Shown here: positions 43,559 to 52,781 of the stretch, in pieces
How positions within the stretch are numbered: the first letter of the stretch is position 1
How the letters are laid out: each line of letters opens with the position of its first letter
Assembly: GCA_018828385.1 (NCBI GenBank)
Contig: JAHJVE010000003.1
Coordinates: forward strand, 1 to 64,000
DNA: 64,000 bases
From: Gammaproteobacteria bacterium
Lineage (GTDB): Bacteria > Pseudomonadota > Gammaproteobacteria > Burkholderiales > Rhodocyclaceae
Direction: 5' to 3'
Translations under genes and position numbers: made by a program
The notes under the pieces: model-generated
Databases searched by the model: none
What the model was told of the DNA's origin: nothing
Seen by the model: the letters and a program-made list of their open reading frames with translations, nothing else

Positions 43559-44814
43559 TTCCTTCACGTCGTCAATTTCTCCTGGCGGCCGGCCTGTTGC
43601 CGCTGGTTCGTCCCCTGCAGGCGGCCAGCCAGCGGGTCGTCATCGTCGGTGGCGGCTGGGGCGGCCTCTCGGCGGCCAGCCATCTGCGCCGGCTGGCCCC
43701 GGCAATCGAGGTGGTGCTCGTCGACCGCCAGCCGGCCTTCTCGTCGTTCGCCCTGAGCAACCGCTGGCTGGTCGACCACGGCGCCAGCCAATTCGTCCGC
43801 CAGGACTACGCGGCGCTTGCCGCCAGCCGGGGCTATCGTTTCGTCCAGGCCAGTGTCGACGGCGTCGAGCGCGCCCAGCGCACGGTGACGACCAGCGCCG
43901 GCCGCCTGCCCTACGACTGGCTGGTGCTCGCCCCCGGCATTCGCGAAAACTGGGCAGCCTGGAAGGTTGACGACCCGCAGGCGGTGGCCGAACTGCTCCA
44001 GCGCCATTCCGGCGCCATGCTCAACGCCGCCGATCTGCCAGCGCTCAAGCGGCGCCTCGCCGGATTCACCGGCGGCGACCTGCTCATGACCATACCGCCG
44101 GCGCCCTACCGTTGCCCGCCGGCCCCCTACGAGCGGGCCATGTTCATCGCCTGGTGGCTCAAGACAAAGAAAATTCCCGGCAAGCTCATCATCGTCGATC
44201 CCAATCCCCTGATGCCAGCCTTCAGATCCATCCTGCTCGACCGCTTCGCCGAGCAGGTCATCTACGTCGACCACGCCCGCGTGCGCGAGGTCGATCTGGC
44301 CAGGAAAACAGTGGCCACCGATGTCGACGACATCCGCTTCGACGAGGCCCTGCTTGCGCCGCCCCAGCAGGCCGCCGACCTCATCTGGCAGAGCGGGCTG
44401 ATCCGGCGGATCGATGGCGGCCAGGCTAGCGGCTGGGCCGATCAGGGCGGCAAGGATTTTCGCAGCGTGGCCGATGAACGGGTTTTCATCATCGGCGACG
44501 CGGCCGGCCTGGTTTCGCCACTATTCGGCCATTTTCCGAAAACCGGCCACATCGCCAACCGGATGGGCGCCATCGTCGCCCGGCAGATCGCTGCCCAAAC
44601 GACCGGCCAGACCTTCCCGGCCCTGCTTCCGGAAAGCGTCTGCCATGTGGCGAGCAGCGTCGATCCGCTCGAATACACCCGTATCGACACCAGCTACCGG
44701 CGGCGTGGCGACGGCTTCCTGCTGCAGCAGGTCAGGCAGACCCGGCAACCCAATCCGGCCGGCGAGGATGTCGCCTGGGCCGAGGCCATGTACCGCGATT
44801 TCCTGCTGCCCTGA
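43555..44814 (+). CDS. Tat-exported FccB/SoxF-like flavoprotein
   Basis: A 419-aa FAD oxidoreductase with a twin-arginine signal (SRRQFLLAAG, 4-13). An ADP-binding RVVIVGGGWGGLSAASHL follows, then the PPAPYRCPPAPYERAMFIAWWLK-like segment typical of flavocytochrome c sulfide dehydrogenase flavoprotein subunits, here split as RCPPAPYERAMF. The C-terminal VFIIGDAAG binds FAD. No cytochrome partner (FccA) is adjacent. Overlap with the permease gene places it in the export operon, unusual for a sulfide dehydrogenase; a role in sulfur compound oxidation or export is inference. Confidence 0.85.
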   Translation: MIPSRRQFLLAAGLLPLVRPLQAASQRVVIVGGGWGGLSAASHLRRLAPAIEVVLVDRQPAFSSFALSNRWLVDHGASQFVRQDYAALAASRGYRFVQASVDGVERAQRTVTTSAGRLPYDWLVLAPGIRENWAAWKVDDPQAVAELLQRHSGAMLNAADLPALKRRLAGFTGGDLLMTIPPAPYRCPPAPYERAMFIAWWLKTKKIPGKLIIVDPNPLMPAFRSILLDRFAEQVIYVDHARVREVDLARKTVATDVDDIRFDEALLAPPQQAADLIWQSGLIRRIDGGQASGWADQGGKDFRSVADERVFIIGDAAGLVSPLFGHFPKTGHIANRMGAIVARQIAAQTTGQTFPALLPESVCHVASSVDPLEYTRIDTSYRRRGDGFLLQQVRQTRQPNPAGEDVAWAEAMYRDFLLP

Positions 44815-44853
44815 GCTGAATCACCGTGCCGGTGGCGCGCCGGCCGGGCTGGC

Positions 44854-45189
44854 TCAGTCCTCGTCCTCGTAGCCGTGTTCGGCTTCGAGCTGTTCGGTGA
44901 ATTGGCGCGTCAGTTCGGCCCGGCCGGCCTGGGTTTCGATGCGCGAGAGCAAGCGTTCAAAAGACTCATCGTCAATTTCACCGGCGGCGCGATTGACCGA
45001 CAGGACATAGATCAGGAACTCGATGTTCTCGCGGTCTTCAGCACAGCCCGGGGCCTTGCCCATGGCAGCGGCCAACGCGTTGGCCAGCGAGTTGGCCTGG
45101 CCGGCGGGCGGCGGCGGAGCAATGTCGCGATGGGCGGCCTCGACGATCCTGATCATGTCGGGGTGGTTTTCCGGGAGCGTTTTTTCCAT
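44854..45189 (-). CDS. Hypothetical acidic protein downstream of the hybrid kinase
   Basis: A protein of 111 aa (or 127 aa if the in-frame ATG at 45237 is used, overlapping the kinase by 19 bases). It is acidic at both ends, with helical segments (IEFLIYVLSVNRAAGEIDDESFERLL) and an EDED terminus. No membrane segment or known domain. Co-oriented with and touching the kinase gene, so probably co-transcribed. Function unknown. Confidence 0.65.
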   Translation of the reverse strand: MEKTLPENHPDMIRIVEAAHRDIAPPPPAGQANSLANALAAAMGKAPGCAEDRENIEFLIYVLSVNRAAGEIDDESFERLLSRIETQAGRAELTRQFTEQLEAEHGYEDED

Positions 45190-45218
45190 GGCGTATTTTT
45201 CGCAGGTGGGCGACCGGC

Positions 45219-47078
45219 TCAGCTCGGGCTCAGCCATTTCAACAGGGCGTCGAACAGTAGATCGGGGATGACCGGCTTGCCGATGTGATCGTTCATGCCG
45301 GCTGCCAGGCAGGTCTGGCGGTCTTCCTCGAAGGCGTTGGCGGTCACCGCCAGAATCGGCGTGAGTGCGTAGCCGGGCAGTTGGCGGATGGCCTGCGTTG
45401 CCTCGACGCCGTTCATGCGCGGCATCTGCATGTCCATCAGGATCAGCGCGTATTGCTGCTGGCCGGCCATGGCCACAGCCGCTTCGCCGTCGTCGGCGAC
45501 ATCGACCGAGAGCCCCGCTTCTTCGAGCAGGCTCATCGACACCTCCTGATTGATCGGCTCGTCCTCGACCAGCAATACCCGGGTGCCCGAAAAACGTTCG
45601 CGCAGCGTGGCTTCGGATGACAGCCTGAGCGTCCTGGCCGGCAGTGGCGCGGCCTGTGAAAGCCGCGGCAGGCTCACGGTGAACCAGAAAGTGCTGCCGA
45701 CATTGGCCCGGCTTTCAACACCGATGTCGCCACCCATGAGTTTGACCAGGCGCCTGCTGATGGCCAGGCCAAGGCCCGTACCGCCGTATTTTCGGGACAT
45801 CGAACCATCGGCCTGCTCGAAGGCATTGAACAGGTTTTTCTGGTCTTCGGGGGGGATCCCGATGCCGCTGTCGGCGACCTCGAAACGCAATGCGATGTGC
45901 TCGCCGTCGGCCGCCGTTTGCTCGATGCTCAGGCGGATCGTGCCCTGGTTGGTGAACTTGACGGCATTGGCCGTCAGGTTGAGGAGGATCTGGCCGAGGC
46001 GGAACGGGTCGCCGCGCAGCGTCAGGTCGGCGATTTCGGCGGGCAGGACGATTTCCAGGTGGAGGCCTTTTTCGGCTGCCCGCTGGGCGATCAGGTCGCG
46101 CAGGTTGGCGACGACGTCGCCGAGGCTGAAATCGAGCTGCTCGAGCAGCATGTGCTCGGCCTCGATCTTCGAGAGGTCGAGGATGTCGTTGATGACGCCG
46201 AGAAGGTGATGGGCGGCAAAGTCGATCTTGCCGAGCTGGCTTTGCAGGGTTGGGTCAGCGGCCTTGCGTAGGGCCAGTCCGGTCAGGCCGAGGATGGCGT
46301 TCATCGGCGTGCGCAGTTCGTGGCTCATGTTGGCCAGGAAGGTGCTCTTCGCCTTGTTGGCCGCCTCGGCCGCCGCCGTGGTCCGGGCCAGTTGGGCCGT
46401 GCGCTCGGCGACCAGTTGTTCCAGATTGTCGCGATGGGCCTGCAATTCGGCATGGGCCCGCTTGAGATCGGTGACATCGGTGATGGCGCCGATCAGCCCG
46501 CCGACAGTGCCGTCGATGCGCTGGAAAGTGGCCTTGTGGAAGATGACGTTGTGGGTCTCGCCGCCTTTCACGGTCAACCAGTCGTAGGTCTGGGTGCCCG
46601 GCTGGGCGAACAGTTCGTCGTCCATGTCCTTGTAGCGCTGGGCGATTTCGGCCGGCGCCATGTCGAATACCGACTTGCCGATGATCTCGTCACGCCCCTT
46701 GCCGAGCGATTGCTCGAAAGCCTGATTGCATCCCAGGTAGCGCCCCGCCGTATCCTTGTAGAAGAGCGGCACCGGGACGCTTTCGATCAGCGTATGGAGA
46801 AACAGCGTCTGGTTCTGGATCTTGCGCCAGTAACGCAGCAACAGCCAGGCGCCGAGCGCGGTGGTCGCGAAAAAGCCGGCAATGAGCAAAATGGCGGTGC
46901 GCAGTTGGTGATTCTCGCTGCCCTGGTAATCGAGCGGGACCACGCCAACGGCGACGACGATGAAGGCCGTCATTACGGCGCTCAGCGTGAAAACACCCAG
47001 GATCAGCCAGCCAAGAAAGCGGGCTGCCGAGTTGCGGGAACGGTTGGTCGTTGGTTGGAGCGAGGCGGGCTGAGGCAA
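45219..47078 (-). CDS. Hybrid sensor histidine kinase
   Basis: A 619-aa inner-membrane sensor: two TM helices (about 22-46 and 61-82) with a very short periplasmic loop, a PAS domain (about 92-205), a coiled linker, HisKA with H253 in SHELRTPMN, HATPase (N, G1 DSGIGIPP, GGTGLGLAI), and a C-terminal receiver with D549 (LILMDMQMP). With little periplasmic surface it probably senses through PAS in the cytosol. No adjacent HPt or output regulator. The 3' end overlaps the small acidic protein if its longer start is used. Confidence 0.93.
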   Translation of the reverse strand: MPQPASLQPTTNRSRNSAARFLGWLILGVFTLSAVMTAFIVVAVGVVPLDYQGSENHQLRTAILLIAGFFATTALGAWLLLRYWRKIQNQTLFLHTLIESVPVPLFYKDTAGRYLGCNQAFEQSLGKGRDEIIGKSVFDMAPAEIAQRYKDMDDELFAQPGTQTYDWLTVKGGETHNVIFHKATFQRIDGTVGGLIGAITDVTDLKRAHAELQAHRDNLEQLVAERTAQLARTTAAAEAANKAKSTFLANMSHELRTPMNAILGLTGLALRKAADPTLQSQLGKIDFAAHHLLGVINDILDLSKIEAEHMLLEQLDFSLGDVVANLRDLIAQRAAEKGLHLEIVLPAEIADLTLRGDPFRLGQILLNLTANAVKFTNQGTIRLSIEQTAADGEHIALRFEVADSGIGIPPEDQKNLFNAFEQADGSMSRKYGGTGLGLAISRRLVKLMGGDIGVESRANVGSTFWFTVSLPRLSQAAPLPARTLRLSSEATLRERFSGTRVLLVEDEPINQEVSMSLLEEAGLSVDVADDGEAAVAMAGQQQYALILMDMQMPRMNGVEATQAIRQLPGYALTPILAVTANAFEEDRQTCLAAGMNDHIGKPVIPDLLFDALLKWLSPS

Positions 47079-47174
47079 GTGACGTACCCAGGGGGCGGTT
47101 AACCGCCGTTGAAAAACGTCGATTATTGCACTCCCGGAGCGTTTGTTGGCGCTTTGTGAAAAGCGCGGCGTCGC

Positions 47175-47672
47175 TCAGTGCCGAGCGAAACGCGAAGCCT
47201 TGCCCTTACGGTCAACCAGAAAAGTTTCGAAAAATTCGCGGCGGACCGGCGGCTCGGCGCCTTCCTTGTCGAGCATCGTGCACGCTGTTTCGCAGGTCGG
47301 GTTCGAGAATTCGCGTCCCGGTGCCCCCTGCGGCAGGCCGGGGACGGCAAGTCCCAGGGCGGCCGGTTTTTCGGCCAGTAGCAGCTTGATGTCCTCGGCC
47401 GGCACGTGGCCTTCGACAAAGTAGCCGGCAACCAGCGCACTGGGCACCGACTCCATGTCTTGCGGCACCTTGAGGCGGCGTTTCACGGCATCCATGTCGG
47501 CCATGGGCGTCACTTTGACCGTAAAGCCGTTCTGCCGCAGGTGTTCGGCCCACTCGATGCAGGTCAGGCACACCGTCGGGGTGAACACTTCGACCGGGGG
47601 CAGCGGTTTGGTCGGCTCGGCGACCGCCCCGCCGGCGAGCAGGCTGAGCAGCAGGGGCAGCGCTTTCAGCAT
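47175..47672 (-). CDS. Periplasmic DUF411-like protein with altered metal site
   Basis: A 165-aa exported protein: signal peptide ALPLLLSLLAGGAVA, then a DUF411 domain (VEVFTPTVCLTCIEWAEHL; GYFVEGHVPAEDIKLLLAEKP; GLAVPGLPQGAPG). DUF411 members usually have a CGCC pair and a GSCHTA cysteine for copper; here the first is CLTC (C35, C38) and the second reads ESVPSA. Two new cysteines appear in NPTCETACTML. A C-terminal extension ends in LVDRKGKA, encoded by a repeat-like stretch. The start at 47672 overlaps the ankyrin gene by 7 bases. Confidence 0.8.
   Translation of the reverse strand: MLKALPLLLSLLAGGAVAEPTKPLPPVEVFTPTVCLTCIEWAEHLRQNGFTVKVTPMADMDAVKRRLKVPQDMESVPSALVAGYFVEGHVPAEDIKLLLAEKPAALGLAVPGLPQGAPGREFSNPTCETACTMLDKEGAEPPVRREFFETFLVDRKGKASRFARH
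47206..47240 (-). repeat. Possible degenerate interspersed repeat in the DUF411 gene
   Basis: + strand TTACGGTCAACCAGAAAAG matches the reverse-orientation family end (CTACGGTCAACCGGAAAAA) at most positions; the remainder (TTTCGAAAAATTCG) is only A/T-rich. It may be a decayed copy or chance. Confidence 0.4.
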
Positions 47673-48139
47673 GGTCGGCCGGGCTTGCAGCCCTTGAGTA
47701 CCCACAGCGAGAGCACGCCGGCCGCTTCGTCGGCCTTGACCTTACGCGCCATCGAGCCGGGATCGCGGCCATTGTCGGTCTTGGCAAAGGGATCGGCGCC
47801 GGCTTCGAGCAGGATCTGGACGTTTTGGGCGTGGCTCGAATAGGCGGCCATGTGCAGCGGCGTGGCGCCGTCGTTGTCGCGCGCCATGACATTGGCGCCG
47901 GCGGCGATGAGCGCCTGCATGGCGGTGATGTCGGGATTGGTGGCAGCCAGGTGGAGCGGTGTCGAGCCCTGTTCGGTTCGCGCCTCACGCTGCTTCGGGT
48001 CGGCCTTGAGCAGGCGGCGAACTTCGTCGCCACTGCCGGCGCGGGCCGCGTCGTGGATCGGCTGGTCGGGGCTCAGGCCTTGGCCGAGGGCGGGAAAAAC
48101 GACACTGGCGAGCAGGAGCAGGGGCAGCAGGCGTTTCAT
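47666..48139 (-). CDS. Exported ankyrin-repeat protein
   Basis: A 157-aa periplasmic protein: signal peptide (RLLPLLLLASVVFPALG) and three ankyrin repeats (about 28-130; GSTPLHLAATNPDITAMQAL, GATPLHMAAYSSHAQNVQIL). Such proteins mediate protein contacts; in some bacteria they protect or partner redox enzymes. Overlap with the DUF411 gene suggests the two act together in the periplasm. Confidence 0.88.
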   Translation of the reverse strand: MKRLLPLLLLASVVFPALGQGLSPDQPIHDAARAGSGDEVRRLLKADPKQREARTEQGSTPLHLAATNPDITAMQALIAAGANVMARDNDGATPLHMAAYSSHAQNVQILLEAGADPFAKTDNGRDPGSMARKVKADEAAGVLSLWVLKGCKPGRPC

Positions 48140-48238
48140 GCGGGCATCCGGAAATGATCGATCAAGCGATTGTGGCCGCTTGCGACTCGGACAACATTGA
48201 TCTGCGCTAGTTTCAGTATTTGCTGATGCAGGCGCGGC

Positions 48239-50104
48239 TCAGATGACCAGTTGGGTGCCCAGTTCGACGACGCGGTTGGTCGGGATGTGGAAGAAGTCGC
48301 TGGCGCTCGTCGCGTTCTTCGACATGATGGCGAAGAGCCGGGCGCGGACCGGCAGCATGCCGCGCGCCATGGACGGGACGATGGTTTCGCGCGACAGGAA
48401 GAAGGTGGTTTCCATCATCTCGAAGGTTTCGCCGAAACGGGCGCATTGCTCGAGGGCGCCGGGGACGTCCGGGCTTTCCATGAAGCCGTAGTGGATGATC
48501 AGGCGCTTGAAGCCCTTTTTCATGTCGTACAGGTAGATGCGGTCCATGTCGTTGACGTGCGGTGTCGGCATGGTCTGCACGGTGACAAGGACAACGCGTT
48601 CGTGCAGCACCTGGTTGTGCTTGAGGTTGTGGAGTAGGGCCGGCGGGACGCCGTCGCGGGCGCTGGTCATGAAGATGCCGGTGCCGTAGATGCGGTGCAC
48701 GCCGTCGATCGAGTTGAGAAAATCATCCATCGGGATGCCTTCCCGGCTCATTTGTTCGGACACCATGCTGCGTCCGCGTCGCCAGGTGGTCAGCACGGTG
48801 AAAGAAACGACGGCCATGGCCAGCGGAAACCAGCCGCCCTGGGGAATCTTGATGGCGTTGGCGGCGAAGAAGGCGATGTCGACCATGAGCAGCGAGCCGG
48901 CAACGAGGACGACGAGCAGCTTGTTCCAGTTCCAGAGCAGGGCCATGACGAAGGCGACGAGGATGGTGTCGATGAGCATCGTGCCGGTGACGGCGATACC
49001 GTAGGCGGCTGCCAGGTTGGAGGAGTTCTGGAAGCCGATGACGAGGGCGACGACGGCCAGGTAGAGCAACCAGTTGGTGAAGGGCACATAGATCTGGCCT
49101 TCTTCCATGCCCGAGGTGTGGATGATCTGCATGCGCGGCAAGAGGCCCATCTGGATCGACTGGCGGGCGACTGAGAAGGCGCCGGAAATGACGGCCTGCG
49201 AGGCGATGACGGTGGCGGCGGTAGCCAGCCCGACCATCGGGATCAGCGCCCAGTCGGGGGCGAGGTGGTAGAAGGGGCTGGCGATGGCTTGCGGGTCGAC
49301 GAGGAGCAGCGCGCCCTGGCCGAAATAATTGAGGACCAGCGCCGGCATCACGAAGCCGAACCAGGCGACACGGATCGGGAAGCGGCCGAAGTGGCCCATG
49401 TCCGTGTACAACGCCTCGCCACCGGTCACGGCAAGCACCACCGAACCGAGGGCAAGGAAGGCGAGGCCGGGGTGTTCGGCGATGAAAACGATGGCAAACA
49501 GCGGGTTGAGGGCGAGGAGGACGGCCGGATTGGCGATGATCTGGTGCAGGCCGAGGGCGGCCAGGATGCTGAACCAGGCGACCATGACCGGGCCGAAGAA
49601 CTTGCCGACGGCGCCGGTGCCGTGTTTCTGGATGAAGAACAGGCCGGTCAGGATGCCCAGGGTGAGCGGGATGACGTAGGGCTCTAGGTCGGGCGTGACG
49701 ATTTCCAGACCCTCGACGGCGGAGAGCACCGAAATGGCCGGCGTGATCATGCTGTCGCCGAAGAACAGGGCGGCGGCGAAGATGCCGAGCAGGGTGACGA
49801 CCCAGGTCAGGCGCGGGTTTTTGGCCTTTTCCGTGACCAGCGCGAGGAGGGCCAGCGAGCCACCCTCGCCACGGTTGTCGGCGCGCATGATGATGAGCAC
49901 GTACTTGATCGTGACGAGCACGACGATGGCCCAGAAGACCAGCGACAGCACGCCGAGAATATTGCCCGGGGTGACCGGGATCGGATGGTGGCCGTTGAAG
50001 ATTTCCTTCAGCGCGTAGAGCGGGCTGGTCCCGATGTCGCCGAAGACGACCCCGATGGCAGCGACCGTAATGGCCGGCAAGGCTTGCTTGTTTTGCGACG
50101 ACAT
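48239..50104 (-). CDS. kup: Low-affinity K+ uptake protein Kup
   Basis: A 621-aa K+/H+ symporter: 12 helices in the first 440 residues, with the family start [20 protein letters not shown] (about 17-36), and a cytosolic C-terminal domain. Length and order match Kup/HAK. Divergent from the acylphosphatase gene; a second possible cation transporter (53530-54804) lies 3.4 kb away. Confidence 0.96.
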   Translation of the reverse strand: MSSQNKQALPAITVAAIGVVFGDIGTSPLYALKEIFNGHHPIPVTPGNILGVLSLVFWAIVVLVTIKYVLIIMRADNRGEGGSLALLALVTEKAKNPRLTWVVTLLGIFAAALFFGDSMITPAISVLSAVEGLEIVTPDLEPYVIPLTLGILTGLFFIQKHGTGAVGKFFGPVMVAWFSILAALGLHQIIANPAVLLALNPLFAIVFIAEHPGLAFLALGSVVLAVTGGEALYTDMGHFGRFPIRVAWFGFVMPALVLNYFGQGALLLVDPQAIASPFYHLAPDWALIPMVGLATAATVIASQAVISGAFSVARQSIQMGLLPRMQIIHTSGMEEGQIYVPFTNWLLYLAVVALVIGFQNSSNLAAAYGIAVTGTMLIDTILVAFVMALLWNWNKLLVVLVAGSLLMVDIAFFAANAIKIPQGGWFPLAMAVVSFTVLTTWRRGRSMVSEQMSREGIPMDDFLNSIDGVHRIYGTGIFMTSARDGVPPALLHNLKHNQVLHERVVLVTVQTMPTPHVNDMDRIYLYDMKKGFKRLIIHYGFMESPDVPGALEQCARFGETFEMMETTFFLSRETIVPSMARGMLPVRARLFAIMSKNATSASDFFHIPTNRVVELGTQLVI

Positions 50105-50266
50105 CTATTCCCCAGGAGCGCCGGTGGCGCCGATATGTATTCTGCTGTCTGCCAAGCCGCTCATTTCTGTGGGAAGCGTACTTCGGCAAGCCCGGCAATC
50201 TAGCACTTTGCTCCGGCCTTTGGTATAGATTCGGGCAAGGCCGGTACGGTCGCACGGAGCAGCGAA

Positions 50267-50545
50267 ATGGCAAGAATCGGACGTCATCTGGTGGTCGAAG
50301 GGCGGGTTCAGGGCGTTGGTTATCGCTGGTCGATGGTCGAACAGGCGCGGGCCCTCGGCGTTGTCGGCTGGGTGCGCAACCTGCCCGATGGCCGGGTCGA
50401 GGCGCTGGCCGTCGGCGAGGAAATGGCCGTCCTCGAACTGATCGCCTGGGCAAAGCGCGGGCCGCGCCAGGCCATCGTCGAGCGCGTCAACGTGGCGCTC
50501 GGCGACGGTGAATTCGAGCACTTCGAGCAGGTAGGGAACGGCTGA
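50267..50545 (+). CDS. acyP: Acylphosphatase
   Basis: A 92-aa enzyme hydrolysing acylphosphates. Signature [12 protein letters not shown] holds the phosphate-binding loop with catalytic Arg20, and [12 protein letters not shown] holds Asn38. Length is standard. A reverse repeat copy starts 5 bases after the stop. Confidence 0.95.
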   Translation: MARIGRHLVVEGRVQGVGYRWSMVEQARALGVVGWVRNLPDGRVEALAVGEEMAVLELIAWAKRGPRQAIVERVNVALGDGEFEHFEQVGNG

Positions 50546-50550
50546 GTCCG

Positions 50551-50594
50551 ATTGCTACGGTCGACCGGAAAAAATGGCCAAAATTGAAATCCGG
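50551..50594 (-). repeat. Interspersed repeat, copy 13 (reverse)
   Basis: Full copy; on the minus strand CCGGATTTCAATTTTGGCC, T-run, CCGGTCGACCGTAGCAAT. It separates the convergent acyP and OmpA-lipoprotein genes and is nearly identical to copy 14. Confidence 0.94.
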
Positions 50595-50616
50595 AATCGT
50601 TACCCGCCTGTTTCAT

Positions 50617-51162
50617 TTAATCCGGCTTTGAAATAACCAGGTCAACGCGCCGCATCTTTTGGCGACAGGCCTCGGATCGGCAGACTCCGGCCGATTTTTC
50701 GCTGCCGCTGACTTTTTTCTTGATCTGCTGCGTCCTGACCCCAAGACTTTTCAGGACGGCGCTGACCGAGGCAACCCGGGCGTCGGCCACGGCGACGTTG
50801 AGGGAAAGGCTGCCGTTGTCGTCGGTGTGCCCGATCAGCGTGATGTCCAGTTCCCTGTCGTCTTTCAGGCGCTGGGCGGCCTGCGTCAGCTTGCCCCTTT
50901 CGCCCGGCGTGACCGTGCTGGAACCCAGGGCAAAAAAGATGCTGTTGCTGTCATCGACTTCGGCCATGGCCTTTTGCTCGGCCTGTTCGGCAGTTTCGGC
51001 CGGAACTGGCGGGGCTGTCCGGACGGTGGCTTGCGGCTCGATCGTGGCCGGCGCCGGGCGTTGAGGTTGCGAAGTCGAGCTGCATCCGGACAGAAATGCC
51101 ACGATCAGGCAGCAGCCCAGTGTCGCGCGGCGAGGCAGGCGGGGTGTGGGCAACTTAAACAT
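50617..51162 (-). CDS. OmpA-family lipoprotein
   Basis: A 181-aa outer membrane lipoprotein. The signal has lipobox FLSGC (Cys about 27), then a proline/alanine linker, then an OmpA-like peptidoglycan-binding domain (IGHTDDNGSLSLNVAVADAR, about 128-147; RVDLVIS end). The C-terminal domain has an extra CRSEAC pair. I start at the ATG at 51162, overlapping the MarR gene by 8 bases. Regulation by that MarR protein is plausible. Confidence 0.88.
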   Translation of the reverse strand: MFKLPTPRLPRRATLGCCLIVAFLSGCSSTSQPQRPAPATIEPQATVRTAPPVPAETAEQAEQKAMAEVDDSNSIFFALGSSTVTPGERGKLTQAAQRLKDDRELDITLIGHTDDNGSLSLNVAVADARVASVSAVLKSLGVRTQQIKKKVSGSEKSAGVCRSEACRQKMRRVDLVISKPD

Positions 51163-51640
51163 CGACCATTTCGGCCAGGGGCGTGGAAGCGAATGCATCG
51201 TCCTTGCCGGGCAGGTAGCTGATCAATTCGGCTAGATTGATATTCAATGTTTTCAGGGCGACATCCGGAATCGCCGCCAGGGCCTCCGGCAACACGCCTT
51301 CGGCCGGCCCGGGGAGGGCGGCGATGGCTTTGCGCCCGTCGTCGGCCAGGCACAGGCCAACGCGTCGCAGATCGACGCTCTGCTTTTTCTTGATGAGACA
51401 ATTCCTGGCCACCAGCTTCTCGACCAGCTGGCTGCACGTCGACTGGTGTATGCCCAGTCTACCGGCCAGCTCGGTGATGCCGATTTCCGGGGTGCGCTCG
51501 ACTTCCTGAAGAACCCACATATGGGAGCCAGGCAGGCCGCAGCAATCTTCAAGCTCCCGGAAGTACTGGCGCATGGTGCCGTAAATGACCCGGAACTGCT
51601 GCAGGACTTCCAGCGTCAACTGGGGAGTGGTATCGCTCAT
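51155..51640 (-). CDS. MarR-family transcriptional regulator
   Basis: A 161-aa winged-helix regulator (EIGITELAGRLGIHQSTCSQLVEKLVARNCL recognition region, about 54-84, then the wing RRVGLCLADDG). A minus-strand TATAAT (51674-51679) lies upstream. ATTGGTT and AACCAAT (51648-51654, 51685-51691) flank it as an inverted repeat that could be its operator. It is upstream of the OmpA lipoprotein and divergent from the 51866 cluster, so it may control both. Confidence 0.85.
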   Translation of the reverse strand: MSDTTPQLTLEVLQQFRVIYGTMRQYFRELEDCCGLPGSHMWVLQEVERTPEIGITELAGRLGIHQSTCSQLVEKLVARNCLIKKKQSVDLRRVGLCLADDGRKAIAALPGPAEGVLPEALAAIPDVALKTLNINLAELISYLPGKDDAFASTPLAEMVDV

Positions 51641-51737
51641 GGAAATGATTGGTTGCGCTAAATTGGGGGGCAAATTATATTGCTAACCAATGCAGCGTGA
51701 GACGCTGTTACACAATCCTTTTCGACAAGGGTTTTTA

Positions 51738-51762
51738 GGGGGGCCTGGCCCCCCATTTTTTT
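51738..51762 (+). terminator. Terminator in the leader of the 51866 cluster
   Basis: GGGGGGCC, T, GGCCCCCC, then ATTTTTTT: a textbook + strand terminator. No + strand gene ends here; the nearest one upstream stops at 50545. It is either an attenuator for the downstream cluster or the end of a short RNA starting in the MarR divergent region. Confidence 0.75.
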
Positions 51763-51865
51763 GCAGTGAACCCGATTCAACTCTTCAGTCGGGTGTTGTC
51801 AGCCGGTTTTGTTGCAGATGCAGTGTCGGGAAGAGGAGTGCCGACAAAAACAATGGAGGTACGTC

Positions 51866-52648
51866 ATGAGCAGACGCCCGTTGCGTATTGGCCTTTCAGC
51901 CCGGATCTACCATCCGCAGCCCGGTGCCACGGGGCTGCAATCCAAGTCCTTGCAATACCTCGAGCAGTCGGTGGCGCATTGGGTCATGTCGCGCGATGTG
52001 ATGGTATTCATGATTCCCTCGGTCAGTGGCGACGGCATCGTGCACCGCAGCAGCATCCGCCTTTCCGACTACCCGCAATATCTCGACGGCCTGGTGCTGC
52101 AGGGCGGGGCGGACATCAGCCCGCAATGCTATGGCGAGGAAGCCCTGCAGGCGGAATGGGCCGGAGACCGCCTGCGCGATGCCTATGAAATGGAATTGCT
52201 GCATGAATTCATGGAGGCCGGCCGGCCGGTGCTGGGCATCTGCCGGGGAGCGCAGCTGATCAATGTCGCGCTGGGCGGCACCTTGTACCAGGACATCGCG
52301 ACCCAGTATGAACGGCCGGAAGTCCATGTGCATGAGGCTTACGATGCACACGCTCATGCCATCACATGGGAGGCCGGCAGCGGCCTCGGCAAGCTCTATC
52401 CGGAGTGCGATGGCGGCCGGGTGATTTCGATTCATCACCAGGCCATCAAGGCGCTCGGCAAGGGGCTGCGCGTCGAGGCGCGCAGTATCGAGGACGGCTT
52501 GATCGAAGCCGTCCGTCTGGAAGGCAAACCTTACGTTCTCGGCTTGCAATGGCATCCGGAGTTTCATCCTCCGGGCAGTACGGACCTGCTCAACTGCAAT
52601 CCGATTCTCGACGAGTTTTTGACAGCCGCCAAAGCGCGTCACTGGTAG
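51866..52648 (+). CDS. Class I glutamine amidotransferase/gamma-glutamyl hydrolase (PuuD type)
   Basis: A 260-aa peptidase C26 protein: nucleophile in GICRGAQLIN (Cys126) and His230/Glu232 in LQWHPEF. PuuD hydrolyses gamma-glutamyl-GABA; other members cleave gamma-glutamyl amides. GGAGGT is 6 bases before the ATG at 51866. First gene of a five-gene set that also holds a YbdK/GCS2-type ligase, so it may act on a gamma-glutamyl product of that ligase. Substrate is inference. Confidence 0.87.
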   Translation: MSRRPLRIGLSARIYHPQPGATGLQSKSLQYLEQSVAHWVMSRDVMVFMIPSVSGDGIVHRSSIRLSDYPQYLDGLVLQGGADISPQCYGEEALQAEWAGDRLRDAYEMELLHEFMEAGRPVLGICRGAQLINVALGGTLYQDIATQYERPEVHVHEAYDAHAHAITWEAGSGLGKLYPECDGGRVISIHHQAIKALGKGLRVEARSIEDGLIEAVRLEGKPYVLGLQWHPEFHPPGSTDLLNCNPILDEFLTAAKARHW

Positions 52649-52781
52649 GTAAAACGTTTTTGTTGGTGGCCTCATCCGCGCTTCGCGCCGGGGCTTTCTT
52701 CAATCGGGCCGAATCTCGCGCCCAGGCTTACGAGGTGGATATCGACATATCGAATCCGAAGCTGCATCAAGGGGAGAAAAT

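Noticed and set aside
46568..46585. CACGGTCAACCAGTCGTAG in the hybrid kinase as a repeat copy
   Set aside because: Short partial match in a normal PAS coding region, with no A/T-rich half.
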